NCBI GenBank assembly: GCA_947425005.1
Contig: CANDYP010000029.1
Span: 1-13,639 of the forward strand
Reading direction: 5' to 3'
From: Rickettsiales bacterium
GTDB lineage: Bacteria > Pseudomonadota > Alphaproteobacteria > Rickettsiales > UBA1997
DNA length: 13,639 nucleotides
Each line of letters begins with the position of its first letter. Within the stretch, counting starts at the first letter, position 1. The notes beneath the pieces were generated by a model, which saw nothing but the letters and a program-made list of their open reading frames with translations, was not told the origin of the DNA and ran no database searches. The translations under genes were made by a program, and so were the position numbers. Positions 6,079 to 12,927 of the stretch are shown piece by piece.

Positions 6079-6486
6079 ATGAAACTTTACAACGCTCTAA
6101 TCAAAAAAAATCAGCTCGGCAAAATCGAAGACATCGTTTTGCTTAAAGAGGGCTTCTCGATTATGGCGTTTCTGTTCAGCGCTTTTTGGTTCCTGTATCA
6201 CAAGATGCGCAAAGAATTTTTTGTTTTATTGCTGGTCAATTTTGTTTTTATTTTTTTCGCCAAATTTAATTTTTTATCCGGCTTCGACGAGTTCTGTTTA
6301 AAAATGGCCTTATTTTTTATAATTGCGCTAAATGCCAATTATTGGCTGGTCGATGATCTCAAAAAAAGAGGTTACGAATTTGTCGGGCTGGTATTTGGTT
6401 CCGACAGCGCTAATGCTAAGATGCGTTTTGTTGAAAATCTCAAAGCTGATCACTTGCTTGGTTCCGTCGAGTTGAAGTCGCACTAA
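6079..6486 (+). CDS. DUF2628 domain-containing membrane protein
   Basis: This is a 135-residue protein of unknown function matching the DUF2628 pattern. It has a charged N-terminus, then IVLLKEGFSIMAFLFSAFWFLYHKM (written in parts: the GFS-x-AFLF-x-FW signature at about 25-37). Hydrophobic segments lie at about 26-42, 47-62 and 72-90, and the C-terminal LKKRGYEFVGLVFGSDSANA ends the domain. The frame continues upstream to an ATG at 6028, but those codons lie inside the inverted-repeat element, and the ATG at 6079 (MKLYNALIK) starts at the usual place relative to the domain. DUF2628 genes often adjoin hisH in alphaproteobacterial histidine loci, as here (hisH begins 18 bp later), which hints at an old operon but gives no biochemical role. 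Confidence 0.85.
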   Translation: MKLYNALIKKNQLGKIEDIVLLKEGFSIMAFLFSAFWFLYHKMRKEFFVLLLVNFVFIFFAKFNFLSGFDEFCLKMALFFIIALNANYWLVDDLKKRGYEFVGLVFGSDSANAKMRFVENLKADHLLGSVELKSH

Positions 6487-6504
6487 ATTTAATCCCCCCT
6501 CCCC

Positions 6505-7137
6505 ATGAAAACCGTCATAATTGATTATGGCTCCGGCAATATCGAATCTGTTTTTAACGCGCTGATCTCGGTCAAAAATAAAAATCACGAAATTGTAATT
6601 TCTAAAAATCCCGCCGAAATAAAATCGGCTAATTCTTTAATATTGCCGGGAGTCGGCGCTTTTGCTGATTGCGTCAATGGCCTCAAGTCGGTTAATGGCC
6701 TGGTTGAAGAAATCAGAAAACAAGTCATCCAAGAGAAAAAACCTTTTCTCGGCGTTTGTGTCGGGATGCAAGTTTTGGCCTCAATTGGTTACGAAGATGG
6801 TGAGCACCAAGGCCTGGGCTTTATTAGCGGCAAGGTTACAAAAATTGCAGCGTCAGAAAATTTAAAAGTTCCACATATGGGCTGGAATGAACTTGTCATC
6901 AAACCCAATAAACACGCGGTTCTGAAGGATATCAAAAGCGGCGATCATTTCTACTTCGCCAACTCCTACCACTTCCAATGCCAGAACGAAAACAATGAAT
7001 TGGCCCACGTTGAATACGGTTCTGAGCTGTGCGCCATCGTGGCGAAGGAAAATATTTTCGGCGCGCAATTCCATCCGGAAAAAAGCGGCGAAGTCGGATT
7101 GAAACTGTTGCAAAACTTTTTGAATTGGCGGCCGTAG
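6505..7137 (+). CDS. hisH: Imidazole glycerol phosphate synthase subunit HisH
   Basis: HisH is the class I glutamine amidotransferase that delivers ammonia to the cyclase HisF for the fifth step of histidine synthesis. The 210-residue protein has the full triad: nucleophile Cys85 in LGVCVGMQV, and His190 and Glu192 in AQFHPEKS. It also has the HisH-typical MKTVIIDYGSGN start and VPHMGWNEL (122-130). Length is normal. The ATG has no strong Shine-Dalgarno sequence. The next gene is not hisA or hisF but midA, so the cyclase partner must be encoded elsewhere or be missing. HisH-like subunits can also partner HisF-like proteins in nonulosonic acid synthesis, but the close neighbour DUF2628 favours a histidine origin. 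Confidence 0.95.
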   Translation: MKTVIIDYGSGNIESVFNALISVKNKNHEIVISKNPAEIKSANSLILPGVGAFADCVNGLKSVNGLVEEIRKQVIQEKKPFLGVCVGMQVLASIGYEDGEHQGLGFISGKVTKIAASENLKVPHMGWNELVIKPNKHAVLKDIKSGDHFYFANSYHFQCQNENNELAHVEYGSELCAIVAKENIFGAQFHPEKSGEVGLKLLQNFLNWRP

Positions 7138-7180
7138 TTACACTAGTTTGCCATCCCGCTTCTTAGCTCGTCACCTCGGC

Positions 7181-8293
7181 ATGCGTCGGGGGGTAATCGA
7201 GAGAGAGGCGCATAAAATAATCTCCACCTACCAAATGCAGAAGATCTCGGACTTCATGTCCACCGCCCTCTTCCACCCTACGCAGGGCTACTACCGCACC
7301 AAAAACCCAATTGGCAAAAATTCTGATTTTATCACGGCGCCGGAGATCAGTCAGGTTTTCGGAGAGCTGTTGGCGGCTTATTTGCTGCAGATTGCCAGCT
7401 CTAAAACATCCAAAATTGCGCTGATTGAAATGGGCGCCGGCAAGGGCACTTTGTTTAGAGATGTTCTTGGTTCAATCAAAAAACTAGCCGAAAAAAATAT
7501 CCCGCAAGCCGTTGATTTTATTGAGCGCACAACTTTTCACATTGTCGAAATAAATGAAGTCTTGCGCGAAGAGCAGAAAAAAAATTTGCGCGATTTTAGT
7601 GTTACTTGGCACGAAAGTTTTGAGAATTTTTTAAAGTTCCAAAAAGCCCCATTACCGACGGTTCCAGAAATTTTTTTCCTCAGCAACGAACTCTTCGATT
7701 GCTTCCCCATTGACCAATTCGTGCTCACTGAAATTGGCTGGCGCGAAAGAATGGTCGCGGGCAAAAATTTTACTCTCGCCCCTTTCGACAAAAAAATTCA
7801 CGATTTTGTCGAAAAAGAAACCAGATCTCTAGCTCCAATTTTAAAACCTTGGGGCGCGGTTTTCGAATACAATGCGGCAGCGCGAAATTTTATGGCGCAA
7901 CTCTGCGCAGCCTTGAAAGCGCAAGGTGGAATCGCGATCTCAATCGATTACGGTTACATCAAAAATGAATTCGCTAACACATTGCAGGCGGTAAAAAATC
8001 ACCAAAAATGTGACATTTTAGAAGCGCCGGGAGAGGCCGATATTACATCTTTAGTTGACTTCATCTCTTTGCAAAAAATTGCCGAAAATCACGATTTAAA
8101 TTCGTCACTAATTTCACAAAAAGAATTTTTAACCGGCCTGGAAATTGAAGAGCGCCGCAAAATTTTATTGCTAAAAAATCCGCAAAAAAAATCCGAAATA
8201 AACTCCGCTATTGACCGTTTGATTGATTCAAATCAAATGGGCGACCTCTTCAAATGTCTCATCGTCTGGCCCAATAATCATGAAAGAAATTAA
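7181..8293 (+). CDS. Class I SAM-dependent methyltransferase, MidA/NDUFAF7 family
   Basis: The family (COG1565, formerly DUF185) includes human NDUFAF7, which dimethylates an arginine in a subunit of respiratory complex I; the bacterial substrates are less clear. Numbered from the ATG at 7181 (370 residues), the visible signatures are HPTQGYY (32-38), TAPEISQVFGE (52-62), the SAM-binding IEMGAGKGTL (82-91), and SNELFDCFPI (168-177), all typical. The frame is open from a TTG at 7148, which would add 11 residues without family support; neither start has a good Shine-Dalgarno sequence. Its last 14 bases overlap the bioB start, so the two are probably translated together. The link to biotin or histidine genes looks positional rather than functional. 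Confidence 0.9.
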   Translation: MRRGVIEREAHKIISTYQMQKISDFMSTALFHPTQGYYRTKNPIGKNSDFITAPEISQVFGELLAAYLLQIASSKTSKIALIEMGAGKGTLFRDVLGSIKKLAEKNIPQAVDFIERTTFHIVEINEVLREEQKKNLRDFSVTWHESFENFLKFQKAPLPTVPEIFFLSNELFDCFPIDQFVLTEIGWRERMVAGKNFTLAPFDKKIHDFVEKETRSLAPILKPWGAVFEYNAAARNFMAQLCAALKAQGGIAISIDYGYIKNEFANTLQAVKNHQKCDILEAPGEADITSLVDFISLQKIAENHDLNSSLISQKEFLTGLEIEERRKILLLKNPQKKSEINSAIDRLIDSNQMGDLFKCLIVWPNNHERN

Positions 8294-9272
8294 CAAAACT
8301 AAATCCGAGCAATTGCTCGAAGCATCTTACAATTTGCTGCGTCACGATTTTGAAGTGGAAGAAATTCTGCAGATTTTTGCTTTGCCTTTTAACGATCTCA
8401 TCTTCAAAGCCGCCGAAATTCACCGCCAATTTCACGAGCAAAATAAAGTGCAAATCAGCACGCTTCTCAGCATCAAAACCGGAAGCTGTCCGGAAAATTG
8501 CAAATATTGCCCACAGTCTGCGCACTACAATACCGGCCTCGAAAAAGAATCTTTAATGGCTTTGGATAAAATTCTGGAAGCGGCGAATGCGGCGAAAGAA
8601 GCGGGCGCTTCAAGGTTTTGCATGGGCGCAGCCTGGAGAAATCTTCACGATCGCGACGTCGAAAAAATCTGCACGATTGTTGACGAAGTCAAAAAAACCG
8701 GACTCGAAACCTGCATGACGCTCGGCATGTTGACCGACTCGCAAAGTAAGAAACTCAAGGAGGCCGGCCTCGATTACTACAATCACAATATCGACACTTC
8801 GCCGGAATTTTATTCGGAAATTATCACGACCAGAAGTTTTGAAGATCGCTTGAACACTTTGAAAAATGTGCGCGAAGCCGGGCTAAACGTGTGTTCCGGC
8901 GGCATTGTTGGAATGGGAGAGGCTCGCATTGATCGCGCCAAAATGTTAATCGTGTTGGCGAATTTGCCGCAGCACCCGCAATCAGTGCCGATCAACATGC
9001 TAGTCAAAGTTGCCGGTACGCCGATGGATAAGATCGAAGAGCTCGATCAATTCGAATTTATTCGTACGATTGCCGTGGCGCGCATTATGATGCCGAAGTC
9101 CGTCGTGCGCTTGTCGGCGGGTCGCGAAAATATGAATGAACAAACTCAGGCCTTGTGTTTCCTGGCTGGAGCCAATTCCATTTTTTACGGAGAAAAACTT
9201 CTTACCACTTCCAACCCAGAAATGGAGCGGGATCAGAACCTGTTCAAAAAACTTGGGATCGTCGGAAAATAA
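8280..9272 (+). CDS. bioB: Biotin synthase BioB
   Basis: BioB is the radical-SAM enzyme that inserts sulfur into dethiobiotin to make biotin. The ATG at 8280 gives 330 residues, close to the family norm; the open frame reaches back to 8223, but that part lies within midA and lacks family features. Cys70, Cys74 and Cys77 form the CxxxCxxC motif that holds the [4Fe-4S] cluster. Cys114, Cys145, Cys205 and Arg277 align with the four E. coli ligands of the sacrificial [2Fe-2S] cluster (Cys97, Cys128, Cys188, Arg260) at a constant offset of 17. YNHNIDTSPE and RLSAGRE are also conserved. No bioF, bioA, bioD or bioC is adjacent, so either the pathway is dispersed or the cell converts imported dethiobiotin. 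The gene overlaps midA by 14 bp. Confidence 0.98.
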   Translation: MKEINKTKSEQLLEASYNLLRHDFEVEEILQIFALPFNDLIFKAAEIHRQFHEQNKVQISTLLSIKTGSCPENCKYCPQSAHYNTGLEKESLMALDKILEAANAAKEAGASRFCMGAAWRNLHDRDVEKICTIVDEVKKTGLETCMTLGMLTDSQSKKLKEAGLDYYNHNIDTSPEFYSEIITTRSFEDRLNTLKNVREAGLNVCSGGIVGMGEARIDRAKMLIVLANLPQHPQSVPINMLVKVAGTPMDKIEELDQFEFIRTIAVARIMMPKSVVRLSAGRENMNEQTQALCFLAGANSIFYGEKLLTTSNPEMERDQNLFKKLGIVGK

Positions 9273-9299
9273 TTTTTTAAAAATCAAAACGAGGAAAAA

Positions 9300-9764
9300 A
9301 TGTCAAACATCGAAGCAAAATTAACATCACTTGGAATCACTCTACCAACTCCAGCAGCGCCGGTTGCGAACTATGTTGGATTTGTAAAATCAGGAAATTG
9401 TGTTTTTGTTTCCGGACAGCTTCCACTTGAGGCTGGCAAGTTGCAATTCATTGGAAAAGTTGGTTCTGAAATTTCTGCTGAAGATGCTAAAAAAGCTGCA
9501 CGCCTTTGTGCCATCGGTCTTTTAGCTCAATTAAAAGTTGCTTGCGAAGGCGATCTAGAGCGCGTGGTTCGTTGCGTTAAACTCGGAATTTTCGTTAACG
9601 GCGATGCTAATTTTAAAGATCATCCGGCAGTTGCTAATGGCGCTTCTGACTTGATGGTTGAAGTGCTGGGTGATGCTGGGAAGCACGCGCGCGCTGCCGT
9701 GGGATCTGGCTCTCTGCCCTTCGGAGTTTCCGTCGAAGTCGACGCAATTTTTGAAATAAAATAA
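9300..9764 (+). CDS. RidA family protein (enamine/imine deaminase)
   Basis: RidA/YjgF proteins hydrolyse reactive 2-aminoacrylate or 2-aminocrotonate, formed by PLP-dependent serine/threonine dehydratases, to the 2-oxoacid and ammonia. The 154-residue protein is of the longer variety, with LPTPAAPVANYV near the N-terminus, FVSGQLPLE (36-44), and the C-terminal HARAAVGSGSLPFGVSVEVDAI. Arg131 and Glu146 would correspond to the catalytic Arg105 and Glu120 of E. coli RidA. The start is well supported: GAGG at 9291-9294, 5 nt before the ATG. It lies two genes before a threonine/serine dehydratase, the enzyme class whose product it clears. Its codons use more A-ending triplets (GGA, CCA, TCA) than the neighbours, which may reflect expression level or separate ancestry. 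Substrate is inferred from family and context. Confidence 0.93.
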   Translation: MSNIEAKLTSLGITLPTPAAPVANYVGFVKSGNCVFVSGQLPLEAGKLQFIGKVGSEISAEDAKKAARLCAIGLLAQLKVACEGDLERVVRCVKLGIFVNGDANFKDHPAVANGASDLMVEVLGDAGKHARAAVGSGSLPFGVSVEVDAIFEIK

Positions 9765-9768
9765 TTTT

Positions 9769-10191
9769 ATGACTCTTCGGCCCTTTCATTTAGCGGTTCC
9801 AGTTGATGATCTAAAAAAAGCCCGTCAGTTTTACGGCGAGTTCTTGGGATTAGAAGAGGGGCGCTCGAATGAGAGTTGGATTGATTGGAATTTTTTTGGT
9901 CACCAATTTGTGACTCACTTAAAACCGCGCGAAGAAATCGCGAAGAAAATAGAAAATCCGGTGGATGGGCACAGCGTACCCGTCCCGCATTTTGGCGTGG
10001 TTTTAGAATGGCAACAATGGCACGATTTTGCTGAAAAATTAAAAGCCGGTGGCGTGGAATTCGTCATTGAACCTTACGTTCGATTCCGCGGCAAAACTGG
10101 CGAGCAAGCCACAATGTTCTTCTTCGATCCAAGCGGCAATGCCTTAGAGTTCAAAGCCTTCAAAGACATCTCCCAATTATTTGCCAAATGA
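9769..10191 (+). CDS. VOC family protein (glyoxalase/dioxygenase superfamily)
   Basis: This 140-residue protein has the vicinal-oxygen-chelate fold pattern of two beta-alpha-beta-beta-beta modules. It opens with LRPFHLAVPVDDLKKARQFY and has FLGLEEG, HFGVVLEW and FFFDPSGNALEFKAF. His7, His74 and Glu127 sit where the metal ligands of the superfamily lie, so it is probably a metal-dependent enzyme. The second-half layout, with an early Phe-rich FFFDPSGNALEFK, is typical of dioxygenase-like VOC proteins, but the substrate cannot be read from sequence. It starts 4 bp after the ridA stop and its stop overlaps the dehydratase start (ATGA, 10188-10191), so the three are an operon. Confidence 0.9.
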   Translation: MTLRPFHLAVPVDDLKKARQFYGEFLGLEEGRSNESWIDWNFFGHQFVTHLKPREEIAKKIENPVDGHSVPVPHFGVVLEWQQWHDFAEKLKAGGVEFVIEPYVRFRGKTGEQATMFFFDPSGNALEFKAFKDISQLFAK

Positions 10192-11126
10192 ATGAACTAA
10201 CTTTTGAGCAAGTTAAAATTGCGGCCAATCGCATCAAGAATCACGTCAAAAATACGCCGGTCATTTCTAGTCAAAAATTAAACTCCGAGCTCGGCGCGCA
10301 GATTTTTTTCAAAATGGAAAATCAGCAAAAGACCAAGTCTTTCAAGGCGCGTGGCGCATTTAATTCGATTCTGGCTTACCAAGAAAAACACGGAAAATTG
10401 CCGGAAAAAATTGTGGCGCAGAGCTCGGGAAATCACGCTCAAGCAATTGCTTGCGCCTGCCAAGAATTTAATATTCCGGCTTTGATTTACATGATTACCA
10501 AGGCTTCAGAGGTTAAGATTGCTGCAACCAGAGCGTTTGGAGCTGAAGTAGTTTTGTTGGAAAAAAGATCGGATGTTAATCGCAGTGCTGAAGAAAAACA
10601 AAAAGAAGGTTACGTTTTTGTTCATCCAAATGATGGCGACGATGTGATCTTGGGGCAGGCAACGGCGGCCTTTGAAGCGCTTTCAGAAATTGGCGAAGTT
10701 GACGCAGTTTTTGCAGCTTGCGGCGGTGGCGGGCTTGCTTCGGGATCTTATTTAGCAACTTTGGGCCTGGCGCCCAATGCCCAAACATTTGCCTGCGAGC
10801 CCTTGAATGCCAACGATGCAGCGCGTTCGGTTCGTGCAGGAAAAATTGTTGGTTACGAAGATACGCCCAATACGATTGCTGACGGAGCCAGAACTCTAGC
10901 GGTTCTGCCGCAGTCATTTAGTTATTTACAAAAGCTGGCGGGGTTTTTTGAAATCACCGAAGAGGAAATAATTTTCTGGCAAAAAAAATTGTCAGAAATT
11001 TTAGAGCAAAAAATTGAGCCGACTTCAGCTCTTGCTATTGCCGGCGCTGTGCAGTTTTTACAAAAAAATCCACAAGCCAGAAATCAAAAAATCTTGGTCA
11101 TAATTTCTGGCGGCAATGTCGTCTAA
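10188..11126 (+). CDS. Threonine/serine dehydratase, PLP-dependent (short, no ACT domain)
   Basis: A fold-type II PLP enzyme that deaminates threonine to 2-oxobutanoate, or serine to pyruvate, through an enamine intermediate. Lys53 in KSFKARGA is the PLP Schiff-base lysine. SSGNHAQA (79-86) is the substrate-binding loop, CGGGGLASGS (about 178-187) binds the PLP phosphate, and SGGN (307-310) closes the site. At 312 residues it lacks the C-terminal regulatory domain of biosynthetic IlvA, so it is of the catabolic/short type and not expected to be inhibited by isoleucine. Serine racemase and hydroxyaspartate dehydratase share this architecture and cannot be excluded. The start overlaps the preceding VOC stop by ATGA, and ridA lies just upstream, consistent with dehydratase plus enamine removal. 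Confidence 0.92.
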   Translation: MNELTFEQVKIAANRIKNHVKNTPVISSQKLNSELGAQIFFKMENQQKTKSFKARGAFNSILAYQEKHGKLPEKIVAQSSGNHAQAIACACQEFNIPALIYMITKASEVKIAATRAFGAEVVLLEKRSDVNRSAEEKQKEGYVFVHPNDGDDVILGQATAAFEALSEIGEVDAVFAACGGGGLASGSYLATLGLAPNAQTFACEPLNANDAARSVRAGKIVGYEDTPNTIADGARTLAVLPQSFSYLQKLAGFFEITEEEIIFWQKKLSEILEQKIEPTSALAIAGAVQFLQKNPQARNQKILVIISGGNVV

Positions 11127-11146
11127 TTAAATATTTGGTGTGTCGC

Positions 11147-11449
11147 ATGAGTAGAAAATTAGATGGTAGAACGTTGAGCGGAGGAATAAGTGTGCTGAAG
11201 TCCAGTCCTCTTGCCGAAAGGATGAAAGAGGATCAAAAGAGGGAGAAGGCAGAGTGGGACCGCAAGGAAGAGTCGGCTCAAAAATCTAATGCGGCGGATG
11301 ATTCTAGTGAGGAATCGGAACGTGATGATGCAGAAGGTGATCGATCAGAGGATGAGATGTTTGTTTTTGAAGAAGACCGCCCAGATACTGCCGTTGCTGC
11401 AGCAAGTGCCTCGATCAACAATCAGAATCAAGCTAGTTCACGAAAATAA
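11147..11449 (+). CDS. Hypothetical small acidic protein, probably disordered
   Basis: A 100-residue frame with no family I recognise. After a basic N-terminus (MSRKLDGR) come a charged stretch with KEDQKREKAEWDRKEE-like composition and then a strongly acidic Ser/Asp/Glu-rich middle (about 50-82), ending in an Ala/Asn/Gln/Ser-rich tail. There are no hydrophobic segments, cysteines or signal peptide, so it is likely soluble and unstructured. Two starts are possible: the ATG at 11147, with GGTG 6 nt upstream, or an in-frame GTG at 11192, which has a better Shine-Dalgarno sequence (GGAGGA at 11180-11185, 6-nt spacer) and would give 85 residues. It lies 20 bp after the dehydratase gene and converges on rlmE. 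It may be a real gene or an incidental open frame. Confidence 0.5.
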   Translation: MSRKLDGRTLSGGISVLKSSPLAERMKEDQKREKAEWDRKEESAQKSNAADDSSEESERDDAEGDRSEDEMFVFEEDRPDTAVAAASASINNQNQASSRK

Positions 11450-11480
11450 TTTTAGCGACCAAGGTAATTTTATCTGTTTA

Positions 11481-12191
11481 CTAACTTAAGCGGGTTTCTG
11501 GTGCTGGCGCAGGTTCTTGTGACTGATTCTTAAACCCCAACGCCACCACGTAAGTTTCCGAAGAGTCTTTGCGCGATGAATCAGGTTTAAAATATTTTAC
11601 GGTTGAGAAGTTTTTTCGCAGTTTTTTCAAGATCTCATCCGAACTGCCGCCCTGAAAAATTTTTCCTACGAAGCAGCCATTTTTTGACAGAATTTTTTCG
11701 GCTAAAACCAGAGCGTCTTCTAAAAGCGCAATGATGCGTGTGTGGTCTGTTGTGTGATCGCCGGTAGTGTTTGCGGCCATGTCGGACAAGACCGCGTCGC
11801 ATCGACCACTTTTATTGTGGGGAATAGTTTTGAGCAGCGAAATAATTTTTTCCGGCGCTTCCGGCTCTAAAAAATCGCCGACAAAAAAATTGACTCCAGG
11901 AAGAGAGTCAATCGGCAATAAATCAATCGCCACAACTCGGTCGTCACCAACTTTTGTCACTGCATATTGTGACCATCCTCCAGGGGCCGCGCCCAAATCG
12001 ACAACAATCTTCCCCTTCTTAAAAATTTTAAACTTCTCGTCGATTTCAATAATTTTAAAAGCGGCACGCGAGCGCCAACCTTCAAGCTTGGCGCGCTCGA
12101 CGAACGGATCATTAATTTGTCGCAAAATCCATTTTTGCGAAGATTTTTTCAAGCGTTTAGCTTTCTTCAGTCTTTGAGATTTTTGGGGCAC
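11481..12191 (-). CDS. rlmE: 23S rRNA (uridine(2552)-2'-O)-methyltransferase RlmE
   Basis: RlmE (FtsJ/RrmJ) methylates the 2'-OH of U2552 in the A loop of 23S rRNA late in 50S assembly. The 236-residue protein has the K-D-K-E catalytic tetrad: Lys46 (SRAAFKI), Asp137 (LSDMAANTTG), Lys177 (VGKIFQGG) and Glu212 (SSETYVVA), matching E. coli Lys38, Asp124, Lys164 and Glu199 in order. The SAM-binding VVDLGAAPGGWSQY is at 63-76. It is longer than the E. coli enzyme (209) through a basic N-terminus and a Gln/Pro-rich C-terminal tail. It is the downstream gene of the minus-strand group, only 8 bp after higA. Tail variation is common and does not affect the call. Confidence 0.97.
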   Translation of the reverse strand: MPQKSQRLKKAKRLKKSSQKWILRQINDPFVERAKLEGWRSRAAFKIIEIDEKFKIFKKGKIVVDLGAAPGGWSQYAVTKVGDDRVVAIDLLPIDSLPGVNFFVGDFLEPEAPEKIISLLKTIPHNKSGRCDAVLSDMAANTTGDHTTDHTRIIALLEDALVLAEKILSKNGCFVGKIFQGGSSDEILKKLRKNFSTVKYFKPDSSRKDSSETYVVALGFKNQSQEPAPAPETRLS

Positions 12192-12199
12192 GAAACTTT

Positions 12200-12505
12200 T
12201 TAAGTGAGATTATTTTTGTCTTTGAAGGGAGTAATTTTTTTGATTATTTCCTCTAGTTCTTCTTCCTTCTTATTGATGTCGTGGATTGTCTGAAGATCGA
12301 TAAAAAATTTACTAGACAACCCAAAATATTTTCCGAGTCGGATTGAGGTGTCTGGTGTAACAGCCCTTTTGCCGAGCACGATTTCATTAATTCTTCTTGG
12401 TGGAACAAAAATTGTTCTAGCCAGTTGATTTTGGCTGATTGCGAGAGGATTTAGAAATTCTTTTAAAAGTGTTTTTCCGGGGTGAGGTGGTTTTGCGATA
12501 TTCAT
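12200..12505 (-). CDS. HigA-family antitoxin (XRE-type helix-turn-helix), toxin not adjacent
   Basis: A 101-residue DNA-binding protein of the HigA addiction-module type. PPHPGKTLLKEFLNPLAIS (6-24) is the family N-terminus. The helix-turn-helix runs through QNQLARTIFVPPRRINEIV and GKRAVTPDTSIRLGKYFG, followed by SSKFFIDLQTIHDI. In higBA loci the toxin HigB (about 90 residues) precedes higA. Here the 172 bp upstream, up to the UPF0434 stop, cannot hold an intact higB, and I see no convincing remnant. An upstream 30-codon open stretch does end with TGA overlapping this ATG, the way coupled toxin-antitoxin genes often do. It may therefore be a solitary antitoxin or a general regulator. No Shine-Dalgarno sequence is visible. 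Confidence 0.9.
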   Translation of the reverse strand: MNIAKPPHPGKTLLKEFLNPLAISQNQLARTIFVPPRRINEIVLGKRAVTPDTSIRLGKYFGLSSKFFIDLQTIHDINKKEEELEEIIKKITPFKDKNNLT

Positions 12506-12677
12506 AAGGTGTGGTAAATGTGGTGTATTTTAGCTTTGTCCAAAAGCCGAATAAGGCCATTTTTGTAGGCTGTGGAGTCGTTTCCTAACTTCTGCTAAGA
12601 ATTAAAATGTAAGAGTGATATTTAAAACGTAAAGAAATGCCTGAATCTTTTAGATCTCATGCTTGCCTTGAGAGTTG

Positions 12678-12851
12678 TTATATTTTTCTCGCCTCATCCA
12701 CCAGCATTACCGGAATTCCGTCTTTGATTTTGTAAGCCAATTTTGATTCGTCGCAAATCAGCTCGCTGTTTTTTTCGTCAAAAAATAAGTCACCTTTGCA
12801 CAGAGGGCAGACCAGAATTTCCAACAGTTCCTGAGATATTTTTTGTGACAT
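12678..12851 (-). CDS. UPF0434/Trm112-like small zinc-binding protein
   Basis: A 57-residue protein read on the minus strand from the ATG at 12851-12849 to TAA at 12680-12678. It begins MSQKISQELLEILVCPLCKG and contains ELICDESKLAYKIKDGIPVM near the end, matching UPF0434/Trm112-like (YcaR-type) proteins in length and sequence. Cys15 and Cys18 form the conserved CPLC pair and Cys34 lies in the conserved LIC. In eukaryotes and archaea Trm112 activates methyltransferases for tRNA, rRNA and release factors; the role of the short bacterial form is uncertain. It is divergent from purK, with 76 bp between them. The presence of rlmE, a methyltransferase gene, in the same strand group is suggestive only. 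Confidence 0.93.
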   Translation of the reverse strand: MSQKISQELLEILVCPLCKGDLFFDEKNSELICDESKLAYKIKDGIPVMLVDEARKI

Positions 12852-12927
12852 AATTTCTTGAAAAGATTTTCGTTAAAAATAGTTTGCCGCGCTTCCTTTT
12901 TTAAATCAAAGACCGAAGCGGACTCCT

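Noticed and set aside
12506..12677. Possible higB remnant; a minus-strand frame beginning M-R-S-K-R-F-R-H looks faintly like a HigB start
   Set aside because: It stops after 12 codons and the similarity is too short to tell from chance, so no pseudogene is annotated.
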